DNA of 12,281 nucleotides from an uncultured Oscillospiraceae bacterium (GCA_934572445.1 CAKTLD010000052.1:1-12281); one strand, 5' to 3'; counted from the stretch's first letter, positions 1 to 6,232 are shown. Translations and numbers: made by a program. The notes: a model not told the origin generated them from the letters alone.

Positions 1-1
1 C

Positions 2-52
2 TGCGCAACGAGCACGACAAAGTACATCCTGCCCGACGAATTCAACAACTGA
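2..52 (+). CDS. C-terminal end of an unidentified protein (partial)
   Basis: Frame 2 is open from the left edge and ends in TGA at 50-52, giving a 16-residue tail that finishes KYILPDEFNN. A strong hairpin with a T-rich 3' side begins nine bases after the stop, which is what the end of a plus-strand transcription unit looks like. Too little is present to name the protein. Frame 1 is also open through here but runs into the terminator hairpin, so frame 2 is preferred. Confidence 0.45.
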   Translation, partial: CATSTTKYILPDEFNN

Positions 53-60
53 AAGAAAAA

Positions 61-99
61 CAATCCCCGCGTGGCGCGCACCACGCGGGGATTGCTTAT
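61..99. terminator. Bidirectional intrinsic terminator between converging genes
   Basis: A perfect 14-bp stem (61-74 with 81-94, arm CAATCCCCGCGTGG) encloses a 6-base loop. On the plus strand it is followed by CTTATTTTT. On the minus strand the bases after it read TTTTTCTTTC. It can therefore end both the plus-strand gene stopping at 52 and nth, whose stop codon is at 96-98. Confidence 0.9.
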
Positions 100-734
100 T
101 TTTGAGATTTGCCGTAGTCGCAGTCCCTCCTGAGCGGGCAGCCGTCGCAGTTGGCCTTGCGGGCGGTACAGCGGTCGCGGCCGAACAGCACCAGCCGGTG
201 GCAGAAATCGTTCGATTCTTTCGGCGGCAGGACAGCGCGCAGCTGCTTTTCGACGCTCAGCGGGTCCTTGCTGCCATCCGTCAGACCGAGGCGGCCCGTG
301 ATGCGGATGCAGTGCGTGTCGCACACATATGCGGGCTGGCCGTAGATATCGCCGAGGATCAGGTTCGCCGTCTTGCGCCCGATGCCGGGGAGGGCTGTGA
401 GCTCCTCCATCGTGCCGGGGACCTTGCCGCCGTGCTGTTCGAGCAGGATCTTTGCGCACTCGACGAGATCCTTCGACTTCGTGTTGTAAAATCCGCAGGA
501 GCGGATCGCGTCGCCGACCTCTTCATACGTCGCGTTCGCGAAGGCCTCAAGCGTCGGGAACTTCTGATAGAGCGATGGCGTGACCATGTTCACGCGCGCG
601 TCGGTGCATTGGGCGGAAAGACGCACGGCGAAGAGCAGCTCATAGTCCTTTTTGTATTCGAGCGAGCAGCGCGCGTCGGGATAGAGAGCTTTCAACTCCT
701 CCACGATGCGGCGGACGGCGGCTTTGGATTTCAT
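96..734 (-). CDS. nth: Endonuclease III (DNA glycosylase/AP lyase)
   Basis: Base-excision repair enzyme that removes oxidised pyrimidines and cuts the DNA backbone beside the abasic site. The 212-aa protein has the usual family length. The helix-hairpin-helix LPGIGRKTAN is at about 115-124 with catalytic Lys121, and the catalytic Asp139 lies in CDTHCIR. The 4Fe-4S cluster motif C-x6-C-x2-C-x5-C is complete (Cys189, 196, 199, 205). An in-frame ATG exists 18 bases upstream at 752, but it lies upstream of an ideal AGGAGGT (747-741). That site sits six bases before the ATG at 734, so the 734 start is chosen. The gene is a single unit, divergent from the LURP-one operon, with its own extended -10 promoter and a shared terminator. 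Confidence 0.95.
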   Translation of the reverse strand: MKSKAAVRRIVEELKALYPDARCSLEYKKDYELLFAVRLSAQCTDARVNMVTPSLYQKFPTLEAFANATYEEVGDAIRSCGFYNTKSKDLVECAKILLEQHGGKVPGTMEELTALPGIGRKTANLILGDIYGQPAYVCDTHCIRITGRLGLTDGSKDPLSVEKQLRAVLPPKESNDFCHRLVLFGRDRCTARKANCDGCPLRRDCDYGKSQK

Positions 735-769
735 GGCGAGACCTCCTGACATTTATCCATGTTGCTGAC

Positions 770-778
770 AGTATAGCA
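770..778 (-). promoter_or_regulatory. nth promoter, extended -10
   Basis: The minus strand reads TGC-TATACT, an extended -10 element, about 36 bases before the chosen nth start. No good -35 is seen at 16-18 bases, as expected for a TGn-type promoter. The wider string CCTGTGCTA is shared with the fba promoter. Confidence 0.6.
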
Positions 779-829
779 CAGGGAAGCGGAAAAATCGACA
801 CAAAAAGGCTGTGCAAGGAAAGAAAAGCG

Positions 830-838
830 TGCTATAAT
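830..838 (+). promoter_or_regulatory. Promoter of the LURP-one/rarA operon, extended -10
   Basis: The sequence TGC-TATAAT has a perfect -10 hexamer with a TG extension. It lies 31 bases before the ATG at 870. The -35 region (TGTGCA) is poor. The predicted transcript start is near 845, leaving a short leader that holds only the ribosome site AGGGAGGG. Confidence 0.65.
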
Positions 839-869
839 CAAAGAACTTTCTTGCAAGGGAGGGCGCGTG

Positions 870-1343
870 ATGAAATTACTGTTCAAGCAGCGCTTCTTTT
901 CGTGGTTCGATAGCTACGATATCTACGACGAGGCTGGCAATACCGTCTTCACGGTCGAGGGCAAACTCGCGTGGGGACATTGCCTGCATATTCTGAATGC
1001 CGCGGGCGAGCATATCGGCACCGTGCAGCAGCGCGTGCTGACGTTTTTACCCAAGTTCGAGCTTTACATCGGCGAGCAGTACTACGGCTGCATCTGCAAG
1101 GAATTCACGTTCTTTACCCCGCGCTTCACGCTCGAGTGCAGCGACTGGGAGGTGAACGGCAGCTTTATGGAATGGGATTACACGATCGACAGCCCTTCGC
1201 GCGGCTGCATCGCCACCATCACAAAAGAACTCTTCCGCTGGACAGATACTTACGTCATCGACGTCGCCGATCCCAAGGACGCGCTGGGCGCGCTGATGGT
1301 CGTGCTGGCCATCGACGCGGAAAAATGCAGCAGGAACAACTGA
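870..1343 (+). CDS. LURP-one-related (LOR/YxjI family) protein
   Basis: 157-aa protein resembling the LURP-one-related family (DUF567), a tubby-like beta-barrel fold. No enzymatic role is established for the bacterial members. What is visible is a run of short alternating beta strands rich in aromatic residues, e.g. FFSWFDSYDIYDEAGN near residues 9-24, FTLEC and FMEWDYTID in the middle. The family-like ending DTYVIDVADPKDALGALM precedes a hydrophobic C-terminal helix. There is no signal peptide. A GTG at 867 is also in frame, but AGGGAGGG (856-863) is six bases from the ATG at 870, so that start is preferred. It is the first gene of an operon: rarA starts one base after its stop. Confidence 0.8.
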   Translation: MKLLFKQRFFSWFDSYDIYDEAGNTVFTVEGKLAWGHCLHILNAAGEHIGTVQQRVLTFLPKFELYIGEQYYGCICKEFTFFTPRFTLECSDWEVNGSFMEWDYTIDSPSRGCIATITKELFRWTDTYVIDVADPKDALGALMVVLAIDAEKCSRNN

Positions 1344-1344
1344 T

Positions 1345-2610
1345 ATGAGTGAAAAAAGACCTTTGGCGGATGAGATCCGCCCGCTGACGCTCGACGAGGT
1401 CGTGGGGCAGAAGCACTTGCTCGGAAAAGGCGCGCTGCTGCGCCGGCTCATCGAGTCCGGCTCGAGCGCGAATATGATCTTCTATGGCCCGTCCGGCACG
1501 GGAAAGACGACGATCGCCAACATCATTGCCAACCGCACGAACAAGACCCTCTATCGCCTGAACGCAACGACCGCAAGCTTGCAGGACGTCAAGAGCATCA
1601 TTTCCGACGTTGGCACGATGATGGCGCCGGGCGGCATTCTGCTCTACCTCGATGAGATTCAGTATTTCAACAAAAAGCAGCAGCAGAGTTTGCTCGAATT
1701 CATGGAAAACGGATCGATTACGCTCATCGCCTCCACGACGGAGAACCCGTATTTCTATGTTTACGGCGCGCTGCTCTCACGCTCGACGGTGTTTGAGTTC
1801 AAAAATGTCAGCGCGGAGGAGACGATCCCTGCGGTCGAGCGCGCGCTCGGGATTTTGAAAGAGCGCAGCGAATTACCGCTCTCGTGGGAGAACGACGTGC
1901 CGCGCGTCATCGCGCAGCAGTGCGGCGGCGATGTGCGCAAGGCTGTGAGCGCGTGCGAGCTTTTATACGAGGCGGCGGACGTCACGAACGGCGAGCTGGT
2001 GCTGAAAAGTAAAGATGCCTCTGAGGTCGCGCAGCGCAGCGCCATGCGCTACGATAAGGGCGGCGACGCGATGTACGACTGCGCGTCTGCTCTGATGAAG
2101 TCGCTGCGCGGCAGCGACCCTGACGCGGCGCTTCACTACCTCGCAAGATTTTTAGAGGCAGGCGATTTGGTCACGCCGTGCAGGCGCTTACTCTGTTCGG
2201 CGAGCGAGGATGTTGGCATGGCTTATCCGCAGGCCATCGCCATCGTCAAGGCCTGCGTCGACACGGCGATGCAGCTCGGCCTTCCCGAAGCGCAGCTGCC
2301 GCTGGCGCAGGCGGCGGTGCTGCTCGCCACCGCGCCAAAGTCCAACAGCGTGATTGAGGGCATCGGTGCTGCGTGGGCAGACGTGAAGGCAGGCAAGAGC
2401 GGCAACTTCCCGCGCTGCCTCCAGAATGTCCACGCCGATTCGACCGGCGGCGCGCAGGGGCAGAACTACAAGTATCCGCACGCCTACCCGAACCACTGGG
2501 TAAAGCAGCAGTATCTGCCCGACGAGCTCAAAAACGTGCAGTACTACCGCTACGGCGACAACAAGGTCGAGCGCGCCGCCGCGCAGTACTGGGAAGCGAT
2601 CAAGGGGTGA
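1345..2610 (+). CDS. rarA: Replication-associated recombination ATPase RarA (MgsA family)
   Basis: 421-aa AAA+ ATPase related to clamp-loader and RuvB ATPases. The family acts at stalled replication forks and interacts with single-strand binding protein. Visible motifs are the N-terminal PLADEIRPLTLDEVVGQ signature, Walker A GPSGTGKTT at 48-56, Walker B LLYLDE at about 99-104, sensor 1 ASTTENP at 129-135 and an SRS arginine-finger motif at 145-147. The C-terminal half has the family's conserved stretches ending in a PNHWVKQQYLP block. Length is normal. After Walker B the sequence is DEIQYFNK instead of the commoner DEIHRFNK, a modest change. AGGA at 1332-1335 sits nine bases before the start. 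Its stop is four bases before the DUF951 start, so it is probably co-translated with both neighbours. Confidence 0.93.
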   Translation: MSEKRPLADEIRPLTLDEVVGQKHLLGKGALLRRLIESGSSANMIFYGPSGTGKTTIANIIANRTNKTLYRLNATTASLQDVKSIISDVGTMMAPGGILLYLDEIQYFNKKQQQSLLEFMENGSITLIASTTENPYFYVYGALLSRSTVFEFKNVSAEETIPAVERALGILKERSELPLSWENDVPRVIAQQCGGDVRKAVSACELLYEAADVTNGELVLKSKDASEVAQRSAMRYDKGGDAMYDCASALMKSLRGSDPDAALHYLARFLEAGDLVTPCRRLLCSASEDVGMAYPQAIAIVKACVDTAMQLGLPEAQLPLAQAAVLLATAPKSNSVIEGIGAAWADVKAGKSGNFPRCLQNVHADSTGGAQGQNYKYPHAYPNHWVKQQYLPDELKNVQYYRYGDNKVERAAAQYWEAIKG

Positions 2611-2614
2611 GCAC

Positions 2615-2809
2615 ATGGACCTGAGATTGAACGATATTGTCGAAATGAAGAAGCCGCATCCCTGCGGTGAAAAGCTCTGGCTCGTGACGCGCGTGGGCAT
2701 GGACATCAAGCTCAAATGCACGCGCTGCGGCCGCGAGGTGATGCTGCCGCGCGCCAAGGCGGAAAAGGGCATCAAGAAAATTGTGGAAAGGGAGGAACCC
2801 CATGAATAA
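2615..2809 (+). CDS. DUF951 family small protein
   Basis: 64-aa cytosolic basic protein matching the DUF951 family, which is widespread in Firmicutes and of unknown function. Diagnostic features are the opening LRLNDIVEMKKPHPCG, the glycine-aspartate turn VGMDIKLKC and the CTRCGR motif. Cys17, Cys35 and Cys38 may form part of a metal site, and a charged tail follows. The ribosome site AAGGGGTGA (2602-2610) overlaps the rarA stop codon, implying translational coupling. The next small ORF starts inside this gene's last codons. Confidence 0.9.
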   Translation: MDLRLNDIVEMKKPHPCGEKLWLVTRVGMDIKLKCTRCGREVMLPRAKAEKGIKKIVEREEPHE

Positions 2810-2891
2810 AAAGACTCGTGCTGTTGCGATTTTGCTGGTCGCGGTGATGATCTTATCCTTTGTTGCTTCAATGATCATTCCTTACTTATAA
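2802..2891 (+). CDS. 29-aa single-pass membrane peptide (Prli42/DUF4044-like)
   Basis: Small ORF missed by length cut-offs. The peptide starts MNKKTRAVAILL and ends SMIIPYL: a basic cytoplasmic N-terminus (K3, K4, R6), one hydrophobic segment at about 7-26 and almost no tail. A very strong ribosome site, GGGAGGA (2790-2796), lies five bases before the ATG. The ORF overlaps the DUF951 end by eight bases, typical of coupled translation. A terminator-like hairpin follows 17 bases after the stop. In size and layout it resembles Prli42, the stressosome-associated membrane peptide of Listeria and Bacillus, and the DUF4044 peptides of clostridia. That resemblance is from memory and not a firm homology. 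Reality of the ORF is likely; the family is uncertain. Confidence 0.68.
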   Translation: MNKKTRAVAILLVAVMILSFVASMIIPYL

Positions 2892-2908
2892 GCAATGGGC
2901 AAGATAGA

Positions 2909-2944
2909 AAGGGGATACTCTCATCGAAAAGAGAGTATCCCCTT
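2909..2944. terminator. Hairpin terminator between converging operons
   Basis: A perfect 14-bp stem (2909-2922 with 2931-2944, arm AAGGGGATACTCTC) has an 8-base loop. The plus-side tail is ATATGTTTTA and the minus-side tail is TCTATCTT, so the T tracts are weak on both sides. Position between the 29-aa ORF and the converging aminotransferase supports a bidirectional terminator. Confidence 0.75.
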
Positions 2945-2975
2945 ATATGTTTTACCCTATAAGAGCGCGGCGCAT

Positions 2976-4139
2976 TTACAGCATGGACTTGATATGCGAT
3001 AGCCTATCCAGTGCGGCGTACAGCGTTTCATCCTTCTTGGCAAAGTGCAGGCGGATGATGTTGTTGATCGGCTCGCTGAAAAATGAGCTGCCGGGCACCG
3101 CGGCCACACCCGCCTTGCGCGCAAGCTGCTCGCAGAAGTCGAGGTCGCTCTGGCCCTTCTTGAGGTATGGCCCGATGTCGGCCAGAATGAAATAGGTGCC
3201 CTCAGGATCGGTGAAGGGAATCCCAATATCGCGCAGGCCGTCGGTAAAGATCTTTTTCATGTGCGCGTAATGTGCGCTGAACTCATCGTAGTAGCTTTGC
3301 GGCATATCGAGTCCGACGATGGCCGCCTCCATCAGCGGAGACGCACAGCCCACGGCATTGAAATCGTGGTATTGACGGATACGCGTCATAATATTCTCCG
3401 GCGCGATGGCGTAGCCGAGGCGCCAACCGGTGATGGAATAGGTCTTGCTCAGTGACGAGCAGGAGATTGTGCGTTCCCACATGCCGGGCAGACCGTTCAT
3501 GTAAACATGTCTGCGTCCATCGTAGATGATGTGCTCGTATACCTCGTCCATGATGGCGTACACATCGTAGCGGATGCAGAGCTCGGCGATGATGCGCAGT
3601 TCTGCTTCGGTGAAAACCTTGCCGCTGGGATTTGAGGGATTGCAAATGATGATGGCCTTGGCCCCGCTGCGGAAAGCGTCCTCCAGCACGTTGGGATCAA
3701 AGGTAAACGCGGGCGGATTTAGAGGCACGAATACCGGTTCACAGCCGGCCATAATGGCCTGTGCACGATAATTCTCAAAGAAAGGAGAGAACATGACAAT
3801 GCGGTCACCCGGGTCAGTCAGGGCGAAGATGCTGTCTACCATCGCCTCGGTCGAACCGATAGTCGCTACGATCTCAGTTTCGGGATCGATGGTGCGGCCC
3901 ATAAAGTGCCCGCATTTGCGTGCGATGGCCGCACGGTAGTTCGGCGCACCCATTGTGATCGCATACTGGTGAGGGCCCGTGTGGCTGACCTCGGCCATGC
4001 GGTCGGTCATTGCCTTGGGTGGATCAAAGTCGGGGTAGCCCTGAGCCAGATTGATCGCGCCGCACTCCTGAGAGATGCGCGTCATCCTGCGGATGACGGA
4101 GTCGGTAAAAAAGCGGTTTCTGCTGCTCATTTCCTGCAT
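2976..4139 (-). CDS. PLP-dependent class I/II aminotransferase
   Basis: 387-aa fold-type I aminotransferase that moves amino groups between an amino acid and a 2-oxo acid in the cytosol. All key residues are present: the opening INLAQGYPDFDPP (29-41), Asn170 in NPSNPSGK, Asp198 and Tyr201 in MDEVYEH, the PLP-binding Lys232 in SLSKTYSITGWR, Arg240 and the substrate carboxylate Arg363 in IIRLHF. The architecture resembles the broad methionine/aromatic/kynurenine aminotransferase group, but the substrate cannot be read from sequence. The ATG at 4139 is used; a second ATG lies three codons on. The only candidate ribosome site, GAAAGGA (4157-4151), is 11 bases upstream and can be buried in a hairpin (see the leader entry). 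The gene stands alone between a terminator and a divergent sporulation operon. Confidence 0.92.
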   Translation of the reverse strand: MQEMSSRNRFFTDSVIRRMTRISQECGAINLAQGYPDFDPPKAMTDRMAEVSHTGPHQYAITMGAPNYRAAIARKCGHFMGRTIDPETEIVATIGSTEAMVDSIFALTDPGDRIVMFSPFFENYRAQAIMAGCEPVFVPLNPPAFTFDPNVLEDAFRSGAKAIIICNPSNPSGKVFTEAELRIIAELCIRYDVYAIMDEVYEHIIYDGRRHVYMNGLPGMWERTISCSSLSKTYSITGWRLGYAIAPENIMTRIRQYHDFNAVGCASPLMEAAIVGLDMPQSYYDEFSAHYAHMKKIFTDGLRDIGIPFTDPEGTYFILADIGPYLKKGQSDLDFCEQLARKAGVAAVPGSSFFSEPINNIIRLHFAKKDETLYAALDRLSHIKSML

Positions 4140-4148
4140 AAAAGATAC

Positions 4149-4190
4149 CGTCCTTTCGGGTGCGGCTGTGCGGAAAGGACGCAGGGCCGC
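4149..4190 (-). promoter_or_regulatory. Structured mRNA leader with two competing folds over the ribosome site
   Basis: Read on the minus strand, GCGGC-cc-TGCG-(TCCTTTC)-CGCA-ca-GCCGC forms a hairpin of 5 + 4 perfect pairs around a symmetric 2x2 internal loop (4190 to 4162), with TCCTTTC as its loop. That loop is complementary to GAAAGGA at 4157-4151, the only ribosome site of the aminotransferase gene. The full match CGTCCTTTC/GAAAGGACG is 9 bp and uses two bases from the first stem. The two folds therefore compete, one leaving the ribosome site open and one closing it. A strained loop-to-downstream pseudoknot is a third option. No known riboswitch class is recognised. Confidence 0.5.
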
Positions 4191-4204
4191 AAAGAATGGT
4201 TTTA

Positions 4205-4233
4205 TTTATTACACAAATATGAGAAAAAGTCAA
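4205..4233 (-). promoter_or_regulatory. Aminotransferase promoter (-35/-10)
   Basis: On the minus strand, TTGACT (4233-4228) is separated by 17 bases from AATAAA (4210-4205): 5/6 and 4/6 matches to the housekeeping consensus. A transcript would start near 4198, giving a leader of about 58 bases that contains the whole structured element at 4190-4149. Confidence 0.55.
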
Positions 4234-4294
4234 GCAGCGGCAAAAAGTTCAGCGCTATGCCGTGATAAAGCGGGAACGGATACACCACCTTTTG

Positions 4295-4302
4295 TATAGA
4301 AT
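4295..4302 (+). promoter_or_regulatory. Possible -10 of the sporulation cluster
   Basis: TATAGAAT lies 33 bases before the 62-aa ORF. It matches 6 of 8 positions of the sigma-E -10 consensus CATACAAT and also resembles a housekeeping -10. No convincing -35 of either type is seen. A sigma-E promoter is expected from the roles of SpoVM and SpoIVA in other sporulators, so this is a weak candidate supported mainly by context. Confidence 0.3.
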
Positions 4303-4334
4303 GGAGCAGCAAAAAGCCGAGGGGAGGGAACAGA

Positions 4335-4523
4335 ATGTATCCAGGTCAGGGACCGCGCCCGCCCGGACCGCCGGGGCCATGGCCGTGGCGCGGCATCGGG
4401 CTGTGCGCGCTGATGCTTGGGCTCGGTATTTTCATCGTGGCGATCTTTCCGGTGGGCGCACTGATGTTTCTGGTGGCGTTTCTTCTCATCTTCTGCGGTA
4501 TTGGCTGCCTGCGTAAGTTTTAG
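4335..4523 (+). CDS. 62-aa proline-rich small membrane protein, unknown
   Basis: I do not recognise this family. The N-terminus (residues 1-19) is proline and glycine rich with two tryptophans (GPRPPGPPGPWPWR). A continuous hydrophobic stretch from about 20 to 58 follows, broken by Pro39. It is long enough for a hairpin of two membrane segments (about 21-38 and 40-57), and ends in the basic tail RKF. Three cysteines (24, 54, 58) lie in the membrane part. The ribosome site GGGGAGGG (4321-4328) sits six bases before the ATG. The stop codon TAG is the start of the SpoVM ribosome site, so the two are tightly coupled. That position argues for a role in forespore membrane or coat assembly, which is inference only. 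Confidence 0.75.
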   Translation: MYPGQGPRPPGPPGPWPWRGIGLCALMLGLGIFIVAIFPVGALMFLVAFLLIFCGIGCLRKF

Positions 4524-4529
4524 GAGGGG
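4522..4529 (+). promoter_or_regulatory. Ribosome binding site of spoVM, overlapping the upstream stop
   Basis: AGGAGGGG begins on the second base of the TAG that ends the 62-aa ORF and lies seven to eight bases before the ATG at 4536. A closer ATG at 4531 is followed at once by TGA (codons ATG GTA TGA) and is not used. This near-perfect site is a main reason to accept the 26-codon ORF. Confidence 0.8.
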
Positions 4530-4535
4530 TATGGT

Positions 4536-4616
4536 ATGAAATTCATTGTCTGGAAGTCTCCGAAAATGCTTTCTTCACTGCTGCGACATATGTTCGGTGT
4601 GAAAGAGGAAGCATAA
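4536..4616 (+). CDS. spoVM: Stage V sporulation protein M (SpoVM), membrane-curvature sensor
   Basis: 26 codons, exactly the length of Bacillus subtilis SpoVM. The peptide reads MKFIVWKSPK, then MLSSLLRHMF, then GVKEEA. Compared with the B. subtilis protein from memory, identical positions are M1, K2, F3, K7, P9, K10, L12, R17, M19 and G21: 10 of 26, including Pro9, which is needed for function there. SpoVM is an amphipathic helix that settles on the convex outer forespore membrane and anchors SpoIVA. Residues 11-20 here form such a helix. The start has an AGGAGGGG site, and the gene sits just upstream of sipL and spoIVA, whose products belong to the same structure. The acidic tail (KEEA) differs from the basic Bacillus ending. 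Too short for usual gene callers. Confidence 0.9.
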   Translation: MKFIVWKSPKMLSSLLRHMFGVKEEA

Positions 4617-4671
4617 TGCGCGTCCCATCGGCATAAGGTGAAGCAACACAATGCCGAAGGAGAGGACTGCC

Positions 4672-6213
4672 ATGGAACTGGAATTGAAAAAGGAGCGCTT
4701 TGCCTGTTATCGCGCTCTGCCGCAGCTATGCGACACGCACGAGGAAACTGCGGAGACGATCGTGCCGGATTATCTGCCGGACATTGCCCGCATCGTAGAG
4801 GCACACGGCTGCCTGTTCCTGCGCAGCCGCGAAATCTCGGACGGACGGGCTAGCGTATCGGGGCAGCTCCGCATGACGCTGCTCTACATGGCCGAGGATA
4901 CACAGGCTCTCCGCTCATTTGAATACACGCTGCCGCTCGAGTACACGATGGAGGGGCGCGTGGGCGAAGGGGCGGCGGACAGCTGTCTGGAAGGGCGTAT
5001 CTGTGCGAGCGACGTGCGCATGCTCAACCCGCGCAAGATATTTACCCGTGTGGGGGTAGAGCTGATGCTGACACCGTATGCTCCCTGCACGCTGACGGTG
5101 TGCAGCGGCGTTTGCGAGCAGGAGAGCTATGGGATCGAAACGCTCTGCGAAAAGCGGGAGATCCCCATGATCCGTGCGGTCCGTGAGAAGGACTTCGTCT
5201 TTGCCGACGAGATCCTGCTTTCGGGCACGAAGGAGCCGATCCGTGAGCTGCTGCGCAGCAAGTGTGAGCTGCGCACCACAGACTGCAAGGAGATCGGAAA
5301 TAAGCTTATCCTCAAGGGAACGGTACAGCTTGAGGTGCTTTACCTTGACGCGGGTGGTCACATCGCGCAGGCGTGCAGTGAGCTGCCGTTTTCGCAGATC
5401 CTTGATGGACTCACCGAAGAGGAAGGCGAAGTATCGGCGCGGGCAGCGTTGTGCCTGACCGGCGCGGAGGTCCGCATCGGCAGCGAAAGCGAGCCGGACA
5501 ATGACCGATCGATCTCTCTGCGGCTTTCTATCAGCGCCTTTGCCGTGCTCAGTGAGCTGCGGAGCGTCTGCTGCGTGGCGGACCTGTACAGCACGAGCTT
5601 TGATCTAAGCGCCAGAACAGAGAGCGTTGAGCTTTCCGGTGACGCTGCCGTTATTATGCGTGAGCAGCTCGTACGCGAAAAACTGGAGACCGGCGCGGAG
5701 GTGCAGACCGTGCTTTCCACCGATGTGACCTTCAGCAGTGCGGGGGTGAGCGGCAGCGGCGAAGATAGTGAACTACGCGCCGCAGCAAACCTGCGGGTGC
5801 TGTATCTTGATGAAAACGATGCGCCGCTGCTCTCCGAGCGGCGTGTGGAGGTGCTGCTCAAGACTGATCTTCCGACAGCAGGCCGTGTCAGCGTACGCAA
5901 TGTATGCACGGGAGATATCTCCACGGCTATCGGTGCGGACGGCGTGGAGCTGCGCTTTCCCGTTATTTTTACGCTCAGCGTGGCCGAAACGCCTTGCTAT
6001 CCCTGCCTGATGGCCCTGCAGGCGGAAAAGCGTGCAGAGGATACAGGGAACACGCCGTCGCTTGTGCTGCGGGCGATGAAGCAGGGGGAACGGCTGTGGG
6101 ATATTGCCAAGCAGTACCGCACGACCGTTGATGCCATTCTGGCCGCCAATGAGTTGGCAGAGGATGCGGCCGCGGCGGTGAATCAACTCTTGCTGATCCC
6201 GCGCAGACGCTGA
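4672..6213 (+). CDS. sipL: SipL-type spore coat morphogenesis protein (DUF3794 repeats + LysM)
   Basis: 513-aa protein with DUF3794-type repeats and a C-terminal LysM domain. In C. difficile SipL binds SpoIVA, partly through the LysM domain, and is needed to wrap coat around the forespore. The N-terminal ETIVPDYLPDIARIVEAHG block and three recurring strands ending in L(L/V)Y (LRMTLLYMAE near 66-75, VQLEVLYLDA near 218-227, NLRVLYLDEND near 373-383) mark the repeats. LysM spans about 464-511 (MKQGERLWDIAKQYRTTVDA ... LLLIP). The ATG at 4672 has AAGGAG (4657-4662) nine bases away. An in-frame ATG at 4651 with a weaker AAGGTG would add seven residues. It lies 55 bases after spoVM and 19 bases before spoIVA, probably one operon. 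No signal peptide, as expected for a mother-cell protein. Confidence 0.9.
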   Translation: MELELKKERFACYRALPQLCDTHEETAETIVPDYLPDIARIVEAHGCLFLRSREISDGRASVSGQLRMTLLYMAEDTQALRSFEYTLPLEYTMEGRVGEGAADSCLEGRICASDVRMLNPRKIFTRVGVELMLTPYAPCTLTVCSGVCEQESYGIETLCEKREIPMIRAVREKDFVFADEILLSGTKEPIRELLRSKCELRTTDCKEIGNKLILKGTVQLEVLYLDAGGHIAQACSELPFSQILDGLTEEEGEVSARAALCLTGAEVRIGSESEPDNDRSISLRLSISAFAVLSELRSVCCVADLYSTSFDLSARTESVELSGDAAVIMREQLVREKLETGAEVQTVLSTDVTFSSAGVSGSGEDSELRAAANLRVLYLDENDAPLLSERRVEVLLKTDLPTAGRVSVRNVCTGDISTAIGADGVELRFPVIFTLSVAETPCYPCLMALQAEKRAEDTGNTPSLVLRAMKQGERLWDIAKQYRTTVDAILAANELAEDAAAAVNQLLLIPRRR

Positions 6214-6232
6214 GAAACGGAGGAACAGAACG

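Noticed and set aside
735..752. Upstream ATG for nth at 752
   Set aside because: Its codons overlap the AGGAGGT that serves the ATG at 734, and the family normally starts near the latter.
726..761. Nine-codon uORF in the nth leader (start at 761) overlapping the nth start codon
   Set aside because: It has no ribosome site of its own and no sign of a regulatory peptide; it is likely chance.
4150..4180. GTCCTTTC...GAAAGGAC inverted repeat read as a terminator or transcription-factor dyad
   Set aside because: It has no T tract, lies downstream of the predicted start of transcription, and one arm is the ribosome site. An RNA-level element fits better.
4262..4516. 84-codon plus-strand frame overlapping the 62-aa protein
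   Set aside because: It lacks a ribosome site at its start and is Arg/Ala rich, whereas the 62-aa frame has a perfect site and a coherent membrane topology.
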